The position numbers and the translations under genes were made by a program. The notes beneath the pieces were generated by a model. That model did no database searches and was not told the origin of the DNA. It saw only the letters and a list, made by a program, of their open reading frames with translations. This document shows, one piece after another, positions 31,704-38,828 of a stretch of 43,021 nt of DNA. The DNA is taken from NCBI RefSeq assembly GCF_003013815.1, contig NZ_PRLH01000012.1, forward strand, positions 1 to 43,021. Reading direction: 5' to 3'. This DNA is from Cyanothece sp. BG0011 (GTDB lineage Bacteria > Cyanobacteriota > Cyanobacteriia > Cyanobacteriales > Microcystaceae). Each line of letters starts with the position of its first letter. Positions within the stretch are counted from its first letter, which is position 1.

Positions 31704-32813
31704 ATCATCTTTGATCTCAAAATAGTCCTCGATAGTTTTGAGTAATTTATGGTTCAATTCTGTTTTCTTGGTTCCTTGATAGGAAGCAGTCATTCCCACA
31801 ATATAGTTAGCGAGTCTTTTGTCTTTGTCTTCACTGCTCTGAATAGCATCGTATATGGTTTTAAGTCTCGATATATGAGACTTAATCTTTTCGTTGGTTT
31901 CTTGTTGATATACTTTATCTGCGGGCATTTTTCTTACGCATTGTTGAGGGATGGTGTCGTATTTTCCCATGGCCGTTTCAATAGACACACTGAAGTTGTT
32001 TACGCCTGTAATAATTCCGTAATTCCCTTTCTGGCCACGTAGGTTATCATTCCCTTCTACTTTAGTTATCTCGACCACCGCCCCTATATCTTCAGTTGAA
32101 AAGCTACTGGCTTGAACTTCTTTTTGTTGGGACGCGCGAACCACCTCTCTAACAATACTCTCTGTTAGTTCTTTTCCTTCTTGATTAGCTACATCTATTG
32201 AGTCTTTATAATGCTTAACAATTAACTGCTCTATCCTTTCTTTTTCTTCTACATTGTTTTTCGCTGTTGCCTTTCTCCATCCTTTGACAAGGGAGTATAA
32301 AGGACGAAGTTGAGTATCGGATTTGGGTAATGAATAGTCCCCTTCTAATTTATCTTCAAGAACTTCATAAAGAACCGTACCTGAAATAAGTTGATAGGCT
32401 CTAGATTTTACAATACCGAATGTTTCGTCGACATAAACATCCCATCTCTTGTTTGGATCTTCAATTTGATGAAGTTTCTTTTCTTGGATTTCTCGCAAAG
32501 CTTTTCCAATGATAGTAAAACTCTGAGAGTGTTCTATGACTATATTCTCTAATTCTGCCCGTTTTGCTATTTGTTCTTCTCGCTCTTCTATAGAATCTAC
32601 TTGATCTGGTTTAAGTGTCTCAACGCTTGATGCTGTATCCGTTGATTCTGTCGTTTCTTTATCATTTTCTTGCTCGGAATCAGGCGATGTCGCTACATCA
32701 CTTTGAGCGGTTACATCGATCGCTTCTTGGGTCGTAGTTTGCTCTTTTTCTAATTGCTCCTCTGATTTCTTTGTCCTGCTTCGACGTTGTGTTTTTCTTC
32801 CTATTACTGCCAT
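31686..32813 (-). CDS. Putative plasmid DNA-binding/partition-like regulator
   Basis: Start chosen at MAVIGRKTQRRSRTKK (32813), preceded by CAGGAGATC. A basic head and a long acidic S/T/E-rich linker (about residues 20-75) precede a helical domain, IIGKALREIQEKKLH...WDVYVDETFGIVKSRAYQLISGTVLYEVL...LPKSDTQLRPLYSL. This resembles the helix-turn-helix region of ParB/KorB- or DUF3102-like plasmid and phage proteins that bind dispersed sites. A C-terminal KOW-like stretch (GQKGNYGIITGVNNFSVSIETAMGKYDTIPQQCVRKM) follows. It is a candidate for the factor that binds the 46-bp elements, which is inference. A TTCCAA/TTGGAA hairpin lies in its leader. Confidence 0.55.
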   Translation of the reverse strand: MAVIGRKTQRRSRTKKSEEQLEKEQTTTQEAIDVTAQSDVATSPDSEQENDKETTESTDTASSVETLKPDQVDSIEEREEQIAKRAELENIVIEHSQSFTIIGKALREIQEKKLHQIEDPNKRWDVYVDETFGIVKSRAYQLISGTVLYEVLEDKLEGDYSLPKSDTQLRPLYSLVKGWRKATAKNNVEEKERIEQLIVKHYKDSIDVANQEGKELTESIVREVVRASQQKEVQASSFSTEDIGAVVEITKVEGNDNLRGQKGNYGIITGVNNFSVSIETAMGKYDTIPQQCVRKMPADKVYQQETNEKIKSHISRLKTIYDAIQSSEDKDKRLANYIVGMTASYQGTKKTELNHKLLKTIEDYFEIKDDPQQPQ

Positions 32814-32862
32814 TACTCTGATCTCCTGCGACATCTTTCCAATTTTAGCATTGGAAGAACAA

Positions 32863-32925
32863 AACACAGAACGTTGTACAAAAAGTAAACTACCCGACGC
32901 TGACTTTGTACAGCGAGGGGCTTCT
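32863..32925. promoter_or_regulatory. Possible operator upstream of the 376-aa regulator
   Basis: Two TGTACA-centred words (CGTTGTACAAAAAG and CTTTGTACAGCG) lie about 35 bases apart upstream of the gene, an arrangement that could be an autoregulatory site. Confidence 0.3.
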
Positions 32926-32980
32926 CGGCGTTTAGCTAATTTTGAGATAATATAAAATTAAGTTGGGCGGAGAAACAGCT

Positions 32981-33130
32981 ATGATTTCAGCATCGAATGA
33001 GCAATCCTTAATTATTCGTACTGAGCGTGGACTAACCATTACAGGTACACGCATCACTCCGATTACCTTTGAGTTTGCTCCCAAAGATGTGACCATCAGC
33101 TTAAGGCTCTCAAAAGACTTACTCGAGTAG
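32981..33130 (+). CDS. Short DUF433-like N-terminal fragment
   Basis: A 49-residue plus-strand ORF, beginning MISASNEQSLIIRTERGLTI and continuing TGTRITPITFEF..., with GGGCGGAG nearby upstream. ERGLTITGTRIT is the opening of DUF433 antitoxin-like proteins, but the helical remainder of that family is missing. It looks truncated and meets a minus-strand fragment tail to tail. Confidence 0.45.
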   Translation: MISASNEQSLIIRTERGLTITGTRITPITFEFAPKDVTISLRLSKDLLE

Positions 33131-33193
33131 AAAGAGAATAAAGTCGTTATCAAAGAGATAGTATTTTCCGTGATAAGTCAGTTGAACTTGCAT
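33119..33193 (-). pseudogene. Truncated paralogue of the 90-aa gene at 33584-33856
   Basis: A 24-codon ORF MQVQLTYHGKYYLFDNDFIL... with GGAGGATT upstream and a degenerate hairpin (CCGCTAGC) 37 bases before the ATG. LTYHGKY is shared with the 90-aa protein MKSALTYHGKYNTF. It ends early in CTCGAGTAA, shared with the DUF433-like fragment on the other strand, suggesting a rearrangement point. Confidence 0.45.
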
Positions 33194-33230
33194 CACTGGG
33201 AATCCTCCGATAATGATCTCTATTAAACCT

Positions 33231-33238
33231 CCGCTAGC
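33231..33238 (-). promoter_or_regulatory. Degenerate TAGC-loop site, 37 nt before the truncated paralogue
   Basis: On the minus strand ATGC-TAGC-GGAG. One closing pair is lost, in keeping with a decayed unit. Confidence 0.45.
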
Positions 33239-33264
33239 ATAGGCCCAGACTAGGTTCAACTCAC

Positions 33265-33310
33265 CCGCAGCAACGTCGATAATTCTTATAGAAAACAGCT
33301 ACTGCTGCGG
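33265..33310. promoter_or_regulatory. 46-bp palindromic element, copy 5
   Basis: Arms CCGCAGCAAC and ACTGCTGCGG, core with CTTATAGAAAA. Lies upstream of the truncated paralogue and just beyond the terminator of ORF-less unit B. Confidence 0.75.
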
Positions 33311-33317
33311 ATCTAGT

Positions 33318-33349
33318 AAAAAAAAAGCAATCCCAAAAATAAGATTGCT
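33318..33349 (-). terminator. Terminator of ORF-less unit B
   Basis: On the minus strand AGCAATC and GATTGCT pair around ten bases, followed by nine T. Confidence 0.75.
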
Positions 33350-33381
33350 ATGGAAGAAGACTTAAGATTCATATCCACTCT

Positions 33382-33389
33382 GCGCTAGC
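33382..33389 (-). promoter_or_regulatory. TAGC-loop mini-hairpin of ORF-less unit B
   Basis: On the minus strand CTGC-TAGC-GCAG. Confidence 0.65.
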
Positions 33390-33491
33390 AGTTCTACCGC
33401 CGAGAAAGCATTACGTCATACCAAAAACCCCATCTAGGAACTAATATTGCCAATCATCTTGTAAGTCTTTACTGATGGAGCTTTGAGGCAT

Positions 33492-33537
33492 CCGCAGCAA
33501 CCTCTATATTTCTAATAGAAAACAGCTACTGCTGCGG
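33492..33537. promoter_or_regulatory. 46-bp palindromic element, copy 6
   Basis: Arms CCGCAGCAAC and ACTGCTGCGG, core with TTTCTAATAGAAAA. Sits directly beyond the terminator of the 90-aa gene. Confidence 0.75.
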
Positions 33538-33540
33538 ATC

Positions 33541-33572
33541 AAAAAAAAAATAAACTGCCGAAGGTGGCAGTT
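33541..33572 (-). terminator. Terminator of the 90-aa gene
   Basis: On the minus strand AACTGCC-ACCTTC-GGCAGTT followed by TTATTTTTTTTTT. Confidence 0.85.
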
Positions 33573-33583
33573 ATGAAAAGTAG

Positions 33584-33856
33584 CTAAAAAGGTAACTCAT
33601 TGGGATTTGAATACCTTGAATGCGGCGGAAACCCATCGATAGGACAGCTTTCTCCTTCGACTACTACAACATCGTAGAGTGGTTCAGAGATTTCTGGCTC
33701 ACCACCAAAGGATATCCAGGGGCGACTATACTGCGTCACTACTCCTAAGATAATCCCATCGGATGAAGGAATCCCCTGAGAATCGAAGCTGATCTCTACG
33801 CTGTTGCCTTCGCTGAAGGTGTTGTATTTCCCGTGGTAGGTCAAAGCAGATTTCAT
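33584..33856 (-). CDS. Unknown 90-aa accessory protein
   Basis: MKSALTYHGKYNTFSEGNSVEISFDSQ...: beta-rich with GIILGVVTQYSRPWISFGG and a P-rich tail, suggesting a small barrel. AGAGGAT precedes the ATG, a TAGC-loop hairpin lies 36 bases upstream, a 46-bp dyad beyond that and a terminator directly after: the clearest complete one-gene unit in this region. No family recognised. Confidence 0.65.
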   Translation of the reverse strand: MKSALTYHGKYNTFSEGNSVEISFDSQGIPSSDGIILGVVTQYSRPWISFGGEPEISEPLYDVVVVEGESCPIDGFPPHSRYSNPNELPF

Positions 33857-33892
33857 CGCTATAATCCTCTGTCTAAAATGTCCGAATATTCG

Positions 33893-33900
33893 GCGCTAGC
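33893..33900 (-). promoter_or_regulatory. TAGC-loop mini-hairpin, 36 nt before the 90-aa gene
   Basis: On the minus strand GGC-TAGC-GCC, followed immediately by the palindrome CCGAATATTCGG. Confidence 0.7.
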
Positions 33901-33926
33901 CCAGAACCTGACTGTCTTTTAGCTAC

Positions 33927-33972
33927 CCGAAGCAACCCCTATATTTCTTATAGAAAATAGAAGTTGCTGCGG
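33927..33972. promoter_or_regulatory. 46-bp palindromic element, copy 7
   Basis: Arms CCGAAGCAAC and GTTGCTGCGG, core CTATATTTCTTATAGAAAATAG, itself nearly palindromic. Lies 26 bases upstream of the hairpin before the 90-aa gene. Confidence 0.8.
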
Positions 33973-33978
33973 ATCTAA

Positions 33979-34002
33979 AAAAAAGGATAAGCATTTATGC
34001 TT
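33979..34002 (-). terminator. Terminator of ORF-less unit C
   Basis: On the minus strand AAGCAT-AA-ATGCTT, then ATCC and eight T. Confidence 0.65.
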
Positions 34003-34034
34003 TGTTCTTTTTGTGTGAGACTTCCCTTTAAGTT

Positions 34035-34042
34035 GCGCTAGC
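34035..34042 (-). promoter_or_regulatory. TAGC-loop mini-hairpin of ORF-less unit C
   Basis: On the minus strand TGC-TAGC-GCA. Confidence 0.6.
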
Positions 34043-34087
34043 ATTATTTCGGAGGGTAGCTCCGCCAGAGTGACTCGCTTTGAAACC

Positions 34088-34095
34088 GCGCTAGC
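34088..34095 (-). promoter_or_regulatory. TAGC-loop mini-hairpin, orphan
   Basis: On the minus strand TTGC-TAGC-GCGG (two G:T pairs), with CTTTG/CAAAG further out. Lies 53 bases upstream of the next hairpin, with no gene between. Confidence 0.5.
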
Positions 34096-34148
34096 AAAGT
34101 GGGTTGACCAAATGCCTGAAACCCTGGCTCTAATTTAATTAGAGATAA

Positions 34149-34179
34149 CCGTAGCAACTACTATTTTTGTTATTACATT
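34149..34179. repeat. Left half of a 46-bp palindromic element
   Basis: CCGTAGCAAC and the core CTATTTTTGTTATTACATT match the other copies; the right arm is absent, and the UbiA-like gene begins where it should be. Confidence 0.55.
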
Positions 34180-34196
34180 TGTTTTCGCAAAGGTTC

Positions 34197-34970
34197 ATGA
34201 ATTTTAGAAGCAGTGGAACATTTATTAGGGATTTTTTACGATATGGCAATGGGGTTGTCATCATCTTGGCTGTACTCTACACTCTGCTCTTCTACTCTTT
34301 GGCAGAATGTGAGCCAGATAGTGTGGTACTCGTCCTGAGTGGTCTATTAGGGTTTTTGACCTACAGTTATGACCGTATGCACGATTTAGGCTCCGAATCA
34401 GACATCATCAATGCGCCAGAACGAACCAATTGGTTGCGAGAGCATTATACCTTCATGGTTTACTTGTGTGCGATGGCAGTAGTCATCAGCCTCATCGCAA
34501 TGCTGTTACGACCAGCTGCAATCCTTCCTATTATCAGTACCATAGGACTCGCATTTGCTTATAGTCTCCCCATTCTTCCGGATGGTAAGAGCCTTAAAAA
34601 AATACCAGGGGTTAAAACCGCTCTCATAGTCGTCCTCTGGGTCATTCTTACCTTTCTTATCCCGATGACAGTAAGTGGTGTCCACTGGAGCTTTCCAATC
34701 ATCGGAGGAATCCTCTATGAGAGTCTCATGATAGCATCAATTGCGAATCTGAATGACATCAGAGATACACCAGGCGATCGTCTTGCAGGTGTTCCCACAA
34801 TAAGTGTGATTTTTGGTGTGAGGATAGCCTTCTTTTTCTCCCTGGTTACTATTATTGCGGCGACAATGGTCGGAGTGGCTTTAGGAAATTGGGTGCTGGT
34901 CATGTTAGGTGTTATAGGCACAATTGGGCTCTTGTTCAACAGTAGTAAGATTTTAGAAATGCTGCGCTAG
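34197..34970 (+). CDS. UbiA-family prenyltransferase-like membrane protein
   Basis: Start chosen at MNFRSSGTFIRDF (34197), after AAAGG; an upstream TTG at 34167 lies in repeat sequence. About 257 residues with some seven to eight hydrophobic helices. TYSYDRMHDLGSESD (about residues 65-80) and NLNDIRDTPGDRLAG (about 183-197) correspond to the two aspartate-rich prenyl-diphosphate/Mg sites of UbiA enzymes. The usual leading N of motif 1 is replaced. It runs on the plus strand against its neighbours, and its TAG stop lies inside a GCGCTAGC hairpin copy, so it seems to have been swapped into an accessory unit. Substrate unknown. Confidence 0.75.
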   Translation: MNFRSSGTFIRDFLRYGNGVVIILAVLYTLLFYSLAECEPDSVVLVLSGLLGFLTYSYDRMHDLGSESDIINAPERTNWLREHYTFMVYLCAMAVVISLIAMLLRPAAILPIISTIGLAFAYSLPILPDGKSLKKIPGVKTALIVVLWVILTFLIPMTVSGVHWSFPIIGGILYESLMIASIANLNDIRDTPGDRLAGVPTISVIFGVRIAFFFSLVTIIAATMVGVALGNWVLVMLGVIGTIGLLFNSSKILEMLR

Positions 34971-34971
34971 C
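34964..34971 (-). promoter_or_regulatory. TAGC-loop site overlapping the stop of the UbiA-like gene
   Basis: GCGCTAGC contains the TAG stop codon of the plus-strand gene. Only two stem pairs (GC/GC). No minus-strand gene starts downstream, suggesting an orphaned unit boundary. Confidence 0.5.
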
Positions 34972-35094
34972 TTGTCGGCATTTGGCCAACACCAACAAAT
35001 TTGGTCACATTCAGCCTGCCAACCCCCTTACCTTTCGTGATGCGTAAAGCCCCTGCAATTTATTCAGGGGATATAAGCGAATGGCTAAATTAAT

Positions 35095-35496
35095 TTAGCC
35101 GTGATGAGGATCATTAATGTATTCTAATACAATTTGAGTGCTAACCTTTCCTGTTGTATCAAACATATAGGAGTGTGTCCAAAGAGAAGGGAGTTTTAAT
35201 AATTCTGGAAATTCTTGTCTAAGATATCGAGAGGAACGACCTTTAAAGGCTTTAACAACTTGAGAAATAGAATGCTGAGGATCATATTCAACTAGCATAT
35301 GTATATGGTCTGGAGCTACTTCCAACCCTTTAATAATCCATTTTTTATCATTAGCAACAGAGTGGAAAATTTCAATACATCTAAGTTTTAAAGTCTCGTT
35401 TTTAGCAAAAACTCTTCTTCTTCTACACGGTATCCATACTAAGTGGACTGTTGCTAGTCCGACGGCATGATTGTAATGCTTGTAATTCTTTTTCAT
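35095..35496 (-). CDS. tnpA: IS200/IS605 TnpA (Y1 transposase)
   Basis: A 133-residue HUH transposase. VAPDHIHMLVEY (about residues 61-72) holds the metal-binding histidines, and the catalytic tyrosine is in IVLEYINDPHHG near the C-terminus. The N-terminus VGLATVHLVWIPCRRRRVF is typical. The frame is intact, so it could mobilise the element. Confidence 0.9.
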   Translation of the reverse strand: MKKNYKHYNHAVGLATVHLVWIPCRRRRVFAKNETLKLRCIEIFHSVANDKKWIIKGLEVAPDHIHMLVEYDPQHSISQVVKAFKGRSSRYLRQEFPELLKLPSLWTHSYMFDTTGKVSTQIVLEYINDPHHG

Positions 35497-35540
35497 GTTG
35501 ATGACTTGACTTTATCAACAAATATGATACTATAATAACC

Positions 35541-36661
35541 ATGAAAACTTATCAATTCAAACTCTATCAACATAAACGAAACAAGCACTTGCATAGTGCT
35601 ATAAACGCTTCTAGCAATATTTATAATCACTGTATTGCTCTACATAAGCGTTATTATCGTTTATTTGATAAACATTTGAATAAAAATCGCTTAATGAAAC
35701 ACATAGCTAAACTCAGAAAGAAAAATGAATATTGGCTATTAGTGGGTTCTCAAGCTGTACAAGACATTATTCAAAGAATTGATAAGGCTTATCAGTTATT
35801 TTTTAAACATAATAAAAAAGGAGTTCGACCACCTAATTTCAAAAAAAGAATTAAATATAAATCATTCACACTCAAACAAGCTGGCTATAAATTCCTTGAA
35901 GGTAATCGATTAAAACTAGGAAAAAGAATTTATAAGTTTTGGAAAAGTAGAGAAATTAAAGGAACTATCAAAACTGTCACAATTAAGCGTAATCCTTTAG
36001 GAGAAATATTTATATTTGTAGTGACGGATTTTGTAGATCACCAAGTCTCAATCATGACGGGTAAGAGCGCAGGTTTTGACTTTGGACTAAAAGTTTTTCT
36101 AACTTGCTCTAATAATACAGAGATATCTTCACCCCTATTTTTAAAGCAATCATTAAAAGAATTAAGATTAGCTAGTCGTAATCATTCGAGTAAAAAGCGA
36201 CATTCAAATAATAGGGAAAAAGCTCGGAAAAACTTAGTTAGAGTGTATAAAAACGTAGTCAATCGTCGTCGTGACTGGTTTTGGAAATTAGCACATCAAT
36301 TAACAGATGAATTCGACTATTTGTTTTTTGAGACACTTAACCTTAAAGGAATGCAACGCTTATGGGGACGCAAAATTAGTGATTTAGCATTAGCTGAGTT
36401 CATAAAAATACTAGAATTTGTAGCTTTTAAAAAGGTAAAACTATTAGTTATATTGACCAATGGTATCCAAGTACAAAAACTTGCTCGGAATGTAATTTTG
36501 TTATTGATAAATTAGGATTAAATGAACGCTATTGGGTTTGTCCTTCATGTCATACTAAACATGGAAGGGACTCTAATAGCTCGATTAATATTTTAAGAGT
36601 TGGGGCTTCAACTCTGAGGGTAGGAGATGTCAGTCTGTCTCAGACAGCTATTTCTGCTTGA
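35541..36661 (+). pseudogene. tnpB: IS605 TnpB (RNA-guided nuclease), frameshifted
   Basis: The first frame (35541-36515) carries the N-terminal domain, RuvC-I GFDFGLKVFLT and RuvC-II LFFETLNLKGM. At the AAAAA run near 36430 the frame shifts. The next frame supplies SYIDQWYPSTKTCSECN, CPSCHTKHGRDSNSS (zinc finger and RuvC-III aspartate) and a stop at 36661. One A is missing relative to the expected KKGKTISYI. The protein would lack zinc finger and third catalytic residue unless the shift is an error or is bypassed. Confidence 0.85.
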
Positions 36662-36665
36662 GCCT

Positions 36666-36699
36666 CGAATCCCCCGTATTTTCAATCGGGGGGGTAGGT
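36666..36699 (+). ncRNA. Right-end hairpin of IS605 / probable 3' end of the TnpB omega RNA
   Basis: A C-run and a G-run form a hairpin 10-30 bases after tnpB. In this family the tnpB 3' region and right end encode the guide-RNA scaffold, with the guide lying just outside the element. The exact boundary cannot be set by eye. Confidence 0.4.
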
Positions 36700-36711
36700 C
36701 AATTCTGGCAT

Positions 36712-36921
36712 TTATACCCCCGTATGATTTCTGATTCGTCTCTTAATCAGCGCATTCAATCCTTCTCGATCCCTCAAGCTTAATGAAGTTTCTGGTCTAT
36801 CCATCAAATCCGCTAATTCTCCGTTAACGGCGGTGGACAATTCATTGATAATCTCGTTGGAAGTTTGCTCGCTTAGTCCACGCTCAGCGCAGTATTTTTC
36901 GATATATTCTTTGATCAGCAT
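36712..36921 (-). CDS. Unknown 69-aa accessory protein
   Basis: Start chosen at MLIKEYIEKYCAERGL (ATG 36921), which places the hairpin 35 bases upstream as for its neighbours; a TTG at 36936 would add five residues. The product is helical and charged (EIINELSTAVNGELADLMDRPETSLSLRDREGLNALIKRRI). No family recognised. Confidence 0.6.
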   Translation of the reverse strand: MLIKEYIEKYCAERGLSEQTSNEIINELSTAVNGELADLMDRPETSLSLRDREGLNALIKRRIRNHTGV

Positions 36922-36955
36922 CGGTGTAGTTCTCAAAGCATTGTTCTCTGATAGA

Positions 36956-36965
36956 GCCGCTAGGC
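36956..36965 (-). promoter_or_regulatory. Variant TAGC-loop hairpin, 35 nt before the 69-aa gene
   Basis: On the minus strand GCC-TAGC-GGC. The second stem pair is C:G instead of G:C, a double compensating change relative to the common GCTAGCGC. Confidence 0.65.
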
Positions 36966-36999
36966 AAACCTCGATACGTCTACGGTTCGTAGACCTCAG

Positions 37000-37035
37000 A
37001 AAAAAAACAGCAACTTTTTCTGGTTGCTGCTGTTT
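37000..37035 (-). terminator. Terminator of the DUF488-like gene
   Basis: On the minus strand AACAGCAGCAACC pairs with GTTGCTGTT, followed by seven or eight T. Confidence 0.75.
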
Positions 37036-37037
37036 AT

Positions 37038-37403
37038 CTATGCTTTAATATCGGTTCCCCCTAAACAATCAGGACGGTATTTTTCGACAAATTTGATGAC
37101 TAAGTTTCGATGGCAGAAGTCCCCTGCTTTTTCCCAACAACACAAAGTCATGTCTTTATTTGGATCTAAGCCATCAAGCCAAACTTTGATATTGGGCCAT
37201 ACTTTGCGTAGTTGCTCTCGATATCTATCAATATAACCATCTTGGTCTATCTTTCCTGATTTAATGTCACTTAGAATTGCTCGGTCAGGGGCAAACATCC
37301 ATAGCTTACTGTCGAATTGTATTTTCTTAGGTTCACTACGAGAAATGCTTATAATTTGTCCGTGATGGTTTTCAGGTTGGAAATAGCTCGCGGTATAAAT
37401 CAT
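37038..37403 (-). CDS. DUF488-like protein
   Basis: A 121-residue protein. MTLCCWEKAGDFCHRNLVIKFVEKY near the C-terminus matches the cysteine/CHR core motif of DUF488 proteins (LLCxE...CHR), and the N-terminus IYTASYFQPENHH fits the first strand. The activity of DUF488 is not established. A TAGC-loop hairpin lies 32 bases upstream and a terminator follows at once. Confidence 0.65.
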   Translation of the reverse strand: MIYTASYFQPENHHGQIISISRSEPKKIQFDSKLWMFAPDRAILSDIKSGKIDQDGYIDRYREQLRKVWPNIKVWLDGLDPNKDMTLCCWEKAGDFCHRNLVIKFVEKYRPDCLGGTDIKA

Positions 37404-37435
37404 TGGTTTTTCATTGTAAATTTCTAAAATGTTCC

Positions 37436-37443
37436 GCGCTAGC
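37436..37443 (-). promoter_or_regulatory. TAGC-loop mini-hairpin, 32 nt before the DUF488-like gene
   Basis: On the minus strand CGC-TAGC-GCG, extendable by T:G. Confidence 0.7.
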
Positions 37444-37511
37444 GATCTTATCGGGTTTTCACCAAAATAAAAATCTGGATGCCCCTTCGTTCAGGGAGGG
37501 GAGGAAAGATT

Positions 37512-37542
37512 TAAAAAGAGAAATAGGAGCCTAAAAGCTCCT
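37512..37542 (-). terminator. Terminator after iscB
   Basis: On the minus strand AGGAGC-TTTTAG-GCTCCT followed by ATTTCTCTTTTT. Confidence 0.7.
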
Positions 37543-37550
37543 CAAACCTT

Positions 37551-38828
37551 TTAGAAACTGTAAGTATAACCATCCTTCTGATAGATGAGATGGCAATACT
37601 TGTGGCTAATCCCCTGAACCTTGCCAGTACCAGTAGTGATATTAAAGCTGCCAGTTAAGCGAACAGCCACTCTCCCGACATAAGTCCCGATCTTCTTGCC
37701 TTTAGTGACGACTGCCTTAACAATATCGCCAGTCTGAAATCCTTTGACGAACTTCTGCCTTGAACGGTGTCGAATAGGGAATCCATACTTGTCGGTTCCA
37801 CACATCTGTCGAGTACCATGTCCCGTCGCTCTTATCTTAAGGGGCTTTTGTACTAACACTCGTAACTTAGAAGGCGTAGATTTTCCAACACAAGCAGCAT
37901 CAAGCCAGTGCGTCTTCGGAAGTTCTTGTCGAGTTCGGTTGAACTTGGTGAGTCCGCCCGAACCAGCCTCAACTTCAAGCCCAGTAGCTTTGAGTCGATT
38001 GAAAATCGCCAAACGGGTTGCGTTGACCGCAGCAGCATCCTTAAGGGGCTTTTTAGCGTTGGCTTTGACTCGTTTAAGCACTTCTGGTTTCTTCTTGAGA
38101 AACTCCTCAACTGAGCGGTTTCCTTTCTTCTGGTTGCAGCTATGGCAGCTTAGGGTCAGGTTCGAGACGCGATCGCTCCCCCCTTTCGATTTGGGCACTA
38201 TATGTTCCACCTCAAAAAGAGTATCCTTTGCCCCACAGTATTGACAAGTCCGATTGTACTTTTCTAGAAGATACTCGCGTACCTCGTACCCTAAAAGCTC
38301 TCCTTGCTGATACTCAGTTCCTGATATTTCAGGGTTCTCAAGTTGTTGCGTATCAAAGCGAACCAGTTCAACACTAATCGAATCAACCGGACAAAGTTTA
38401 CTTAACCGTTCAACCCAAGTGCTGATATTCTCAACCCTGCTTTGAAGGGAAGGAGGAAGCCACCCTTCTGGACGTTTGCGATTTAAGAAGCGGGGCTTAC
38501 GGTAACGAGTCTTTCGACCTCTACGCCCCCGTCTTAACTGTCTTCTTGATTCGAGTGTATCCTTAATTTGAAACCCGCGATGCTCGATTTCAGCACCAAA
38601 TACAACCCTATCCCCTTAAAGTACAGCCATACCTGTCGTTTTCGCACCAGGGTCGATTTTGATTCGACAAGGTTCAGACTCGCTAGGTTCTACCTCCTCT
38701 TTGAGGATTATGGTAAAGGGATATTTCCGGTACACGGCTGCTCTCCCTTTATTAAGCAGTTTTCTCGCTCTCGCCTGATGGCAAGGGCTTAAGGGTTTTT
38801 CGTCTTTCGACAATACAAGTACAAACAT
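37551..38828 (-). pseudogene. iscB: IscB RNA-guided nuclease with an in-frame stop codon
   Basis: Start MFVLVLSKDEKPLSPCHQ (38828) is the PLMP domain. RuvC-I is RIKIDPGAKTTGMAV, then a TAA at 38616-38618. The same frame continues without a shift as [14 protein letters not shown], the arginine-rich bridge helix ([16 protein letters not shown]), Ruv[14 protein letters not shown], a full HNH (CQYCG...[10 protein letters not shown]...LTLSCHSCN), RuvC-III HWLDAAC and a C-terminal target-interaction domain. Total about 425 codons, the usual IscB size. One substitution (for example CAA to TAA) would explain it. Without readthrough only an inactive 70-residue N-terminus is made; a GTG at 38210 could start an HNH-to-end fragment. 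Confidence 0.85.

Larger units (their letters stand above)
33318..33480 (-). ncRNA. Candidate small RNA unit without ORF (B)
   Basis: A 46-bp dyad (33492-33537) and a TAGC-loop hairpin (33382-33389) are followed by exactly 32 bases of leader and then the terminator stem, where a start codon would be expected. The unit is a complete expression signal set with no coding sequence. Either it makes a short RNA, or its ORF was deleted. Confidence 0.4.
33979..34042 (-). ncRNA. Candidate small RNA unit without ORF (C)
   Basis: A TAGC-loop hairpin at 34035-34042 is followed by exactly 32 bases and a terminator stem, the same geometry as unit B. No start codon or ribosome-site pair lies between. A second hairpin (34088-34095) lies further upstream. 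Confidence 0.35.
35040..36699. mobile_element. IS200/IS605-type element (tnpA and tnpB divergent)
   Basis: Divergent tnpA and tnpB genes are bounded by hairpins typical of this family: CCCCTG/CAGGGG at 35053-35073 on the left and CCCCCG/CGGGGG at about 36670-36693 on the right. Ends are approximate, because these elements leave no inverted repeats or target duplication. Confidence 0.7.

Noticed and set aside
33310-33372. Small hydrophobic peptide ORF starting MNLKSSSIAILFLG on the minus strand
   Set aside because: The hydrophobic codons come from the terminator stem and T-run. There is no ribosome site, and the ATG is 9 nt from the hairpin, not 31-37.
34700-34970. Minus-strand gene driven by the hairpin at 34964
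   Set aside because: The minus-strand frame at 34715-34939 is a shadow of the UbiA-like gene and has no ribosome site; the hairpin there appears orphaned.
37744-38244. 166-aa plus-strand ORF over iscB
   Set aside because: Antisense to HNH and RuvC-III coding sequence that is recognisable in detail.
38616-38618. TAA in iscB and TAA in the coupling protein as evidence of an altered genetic code
   Set aside because: Intact genes in the window use TAA as a normal stop, so recoding is not supported.
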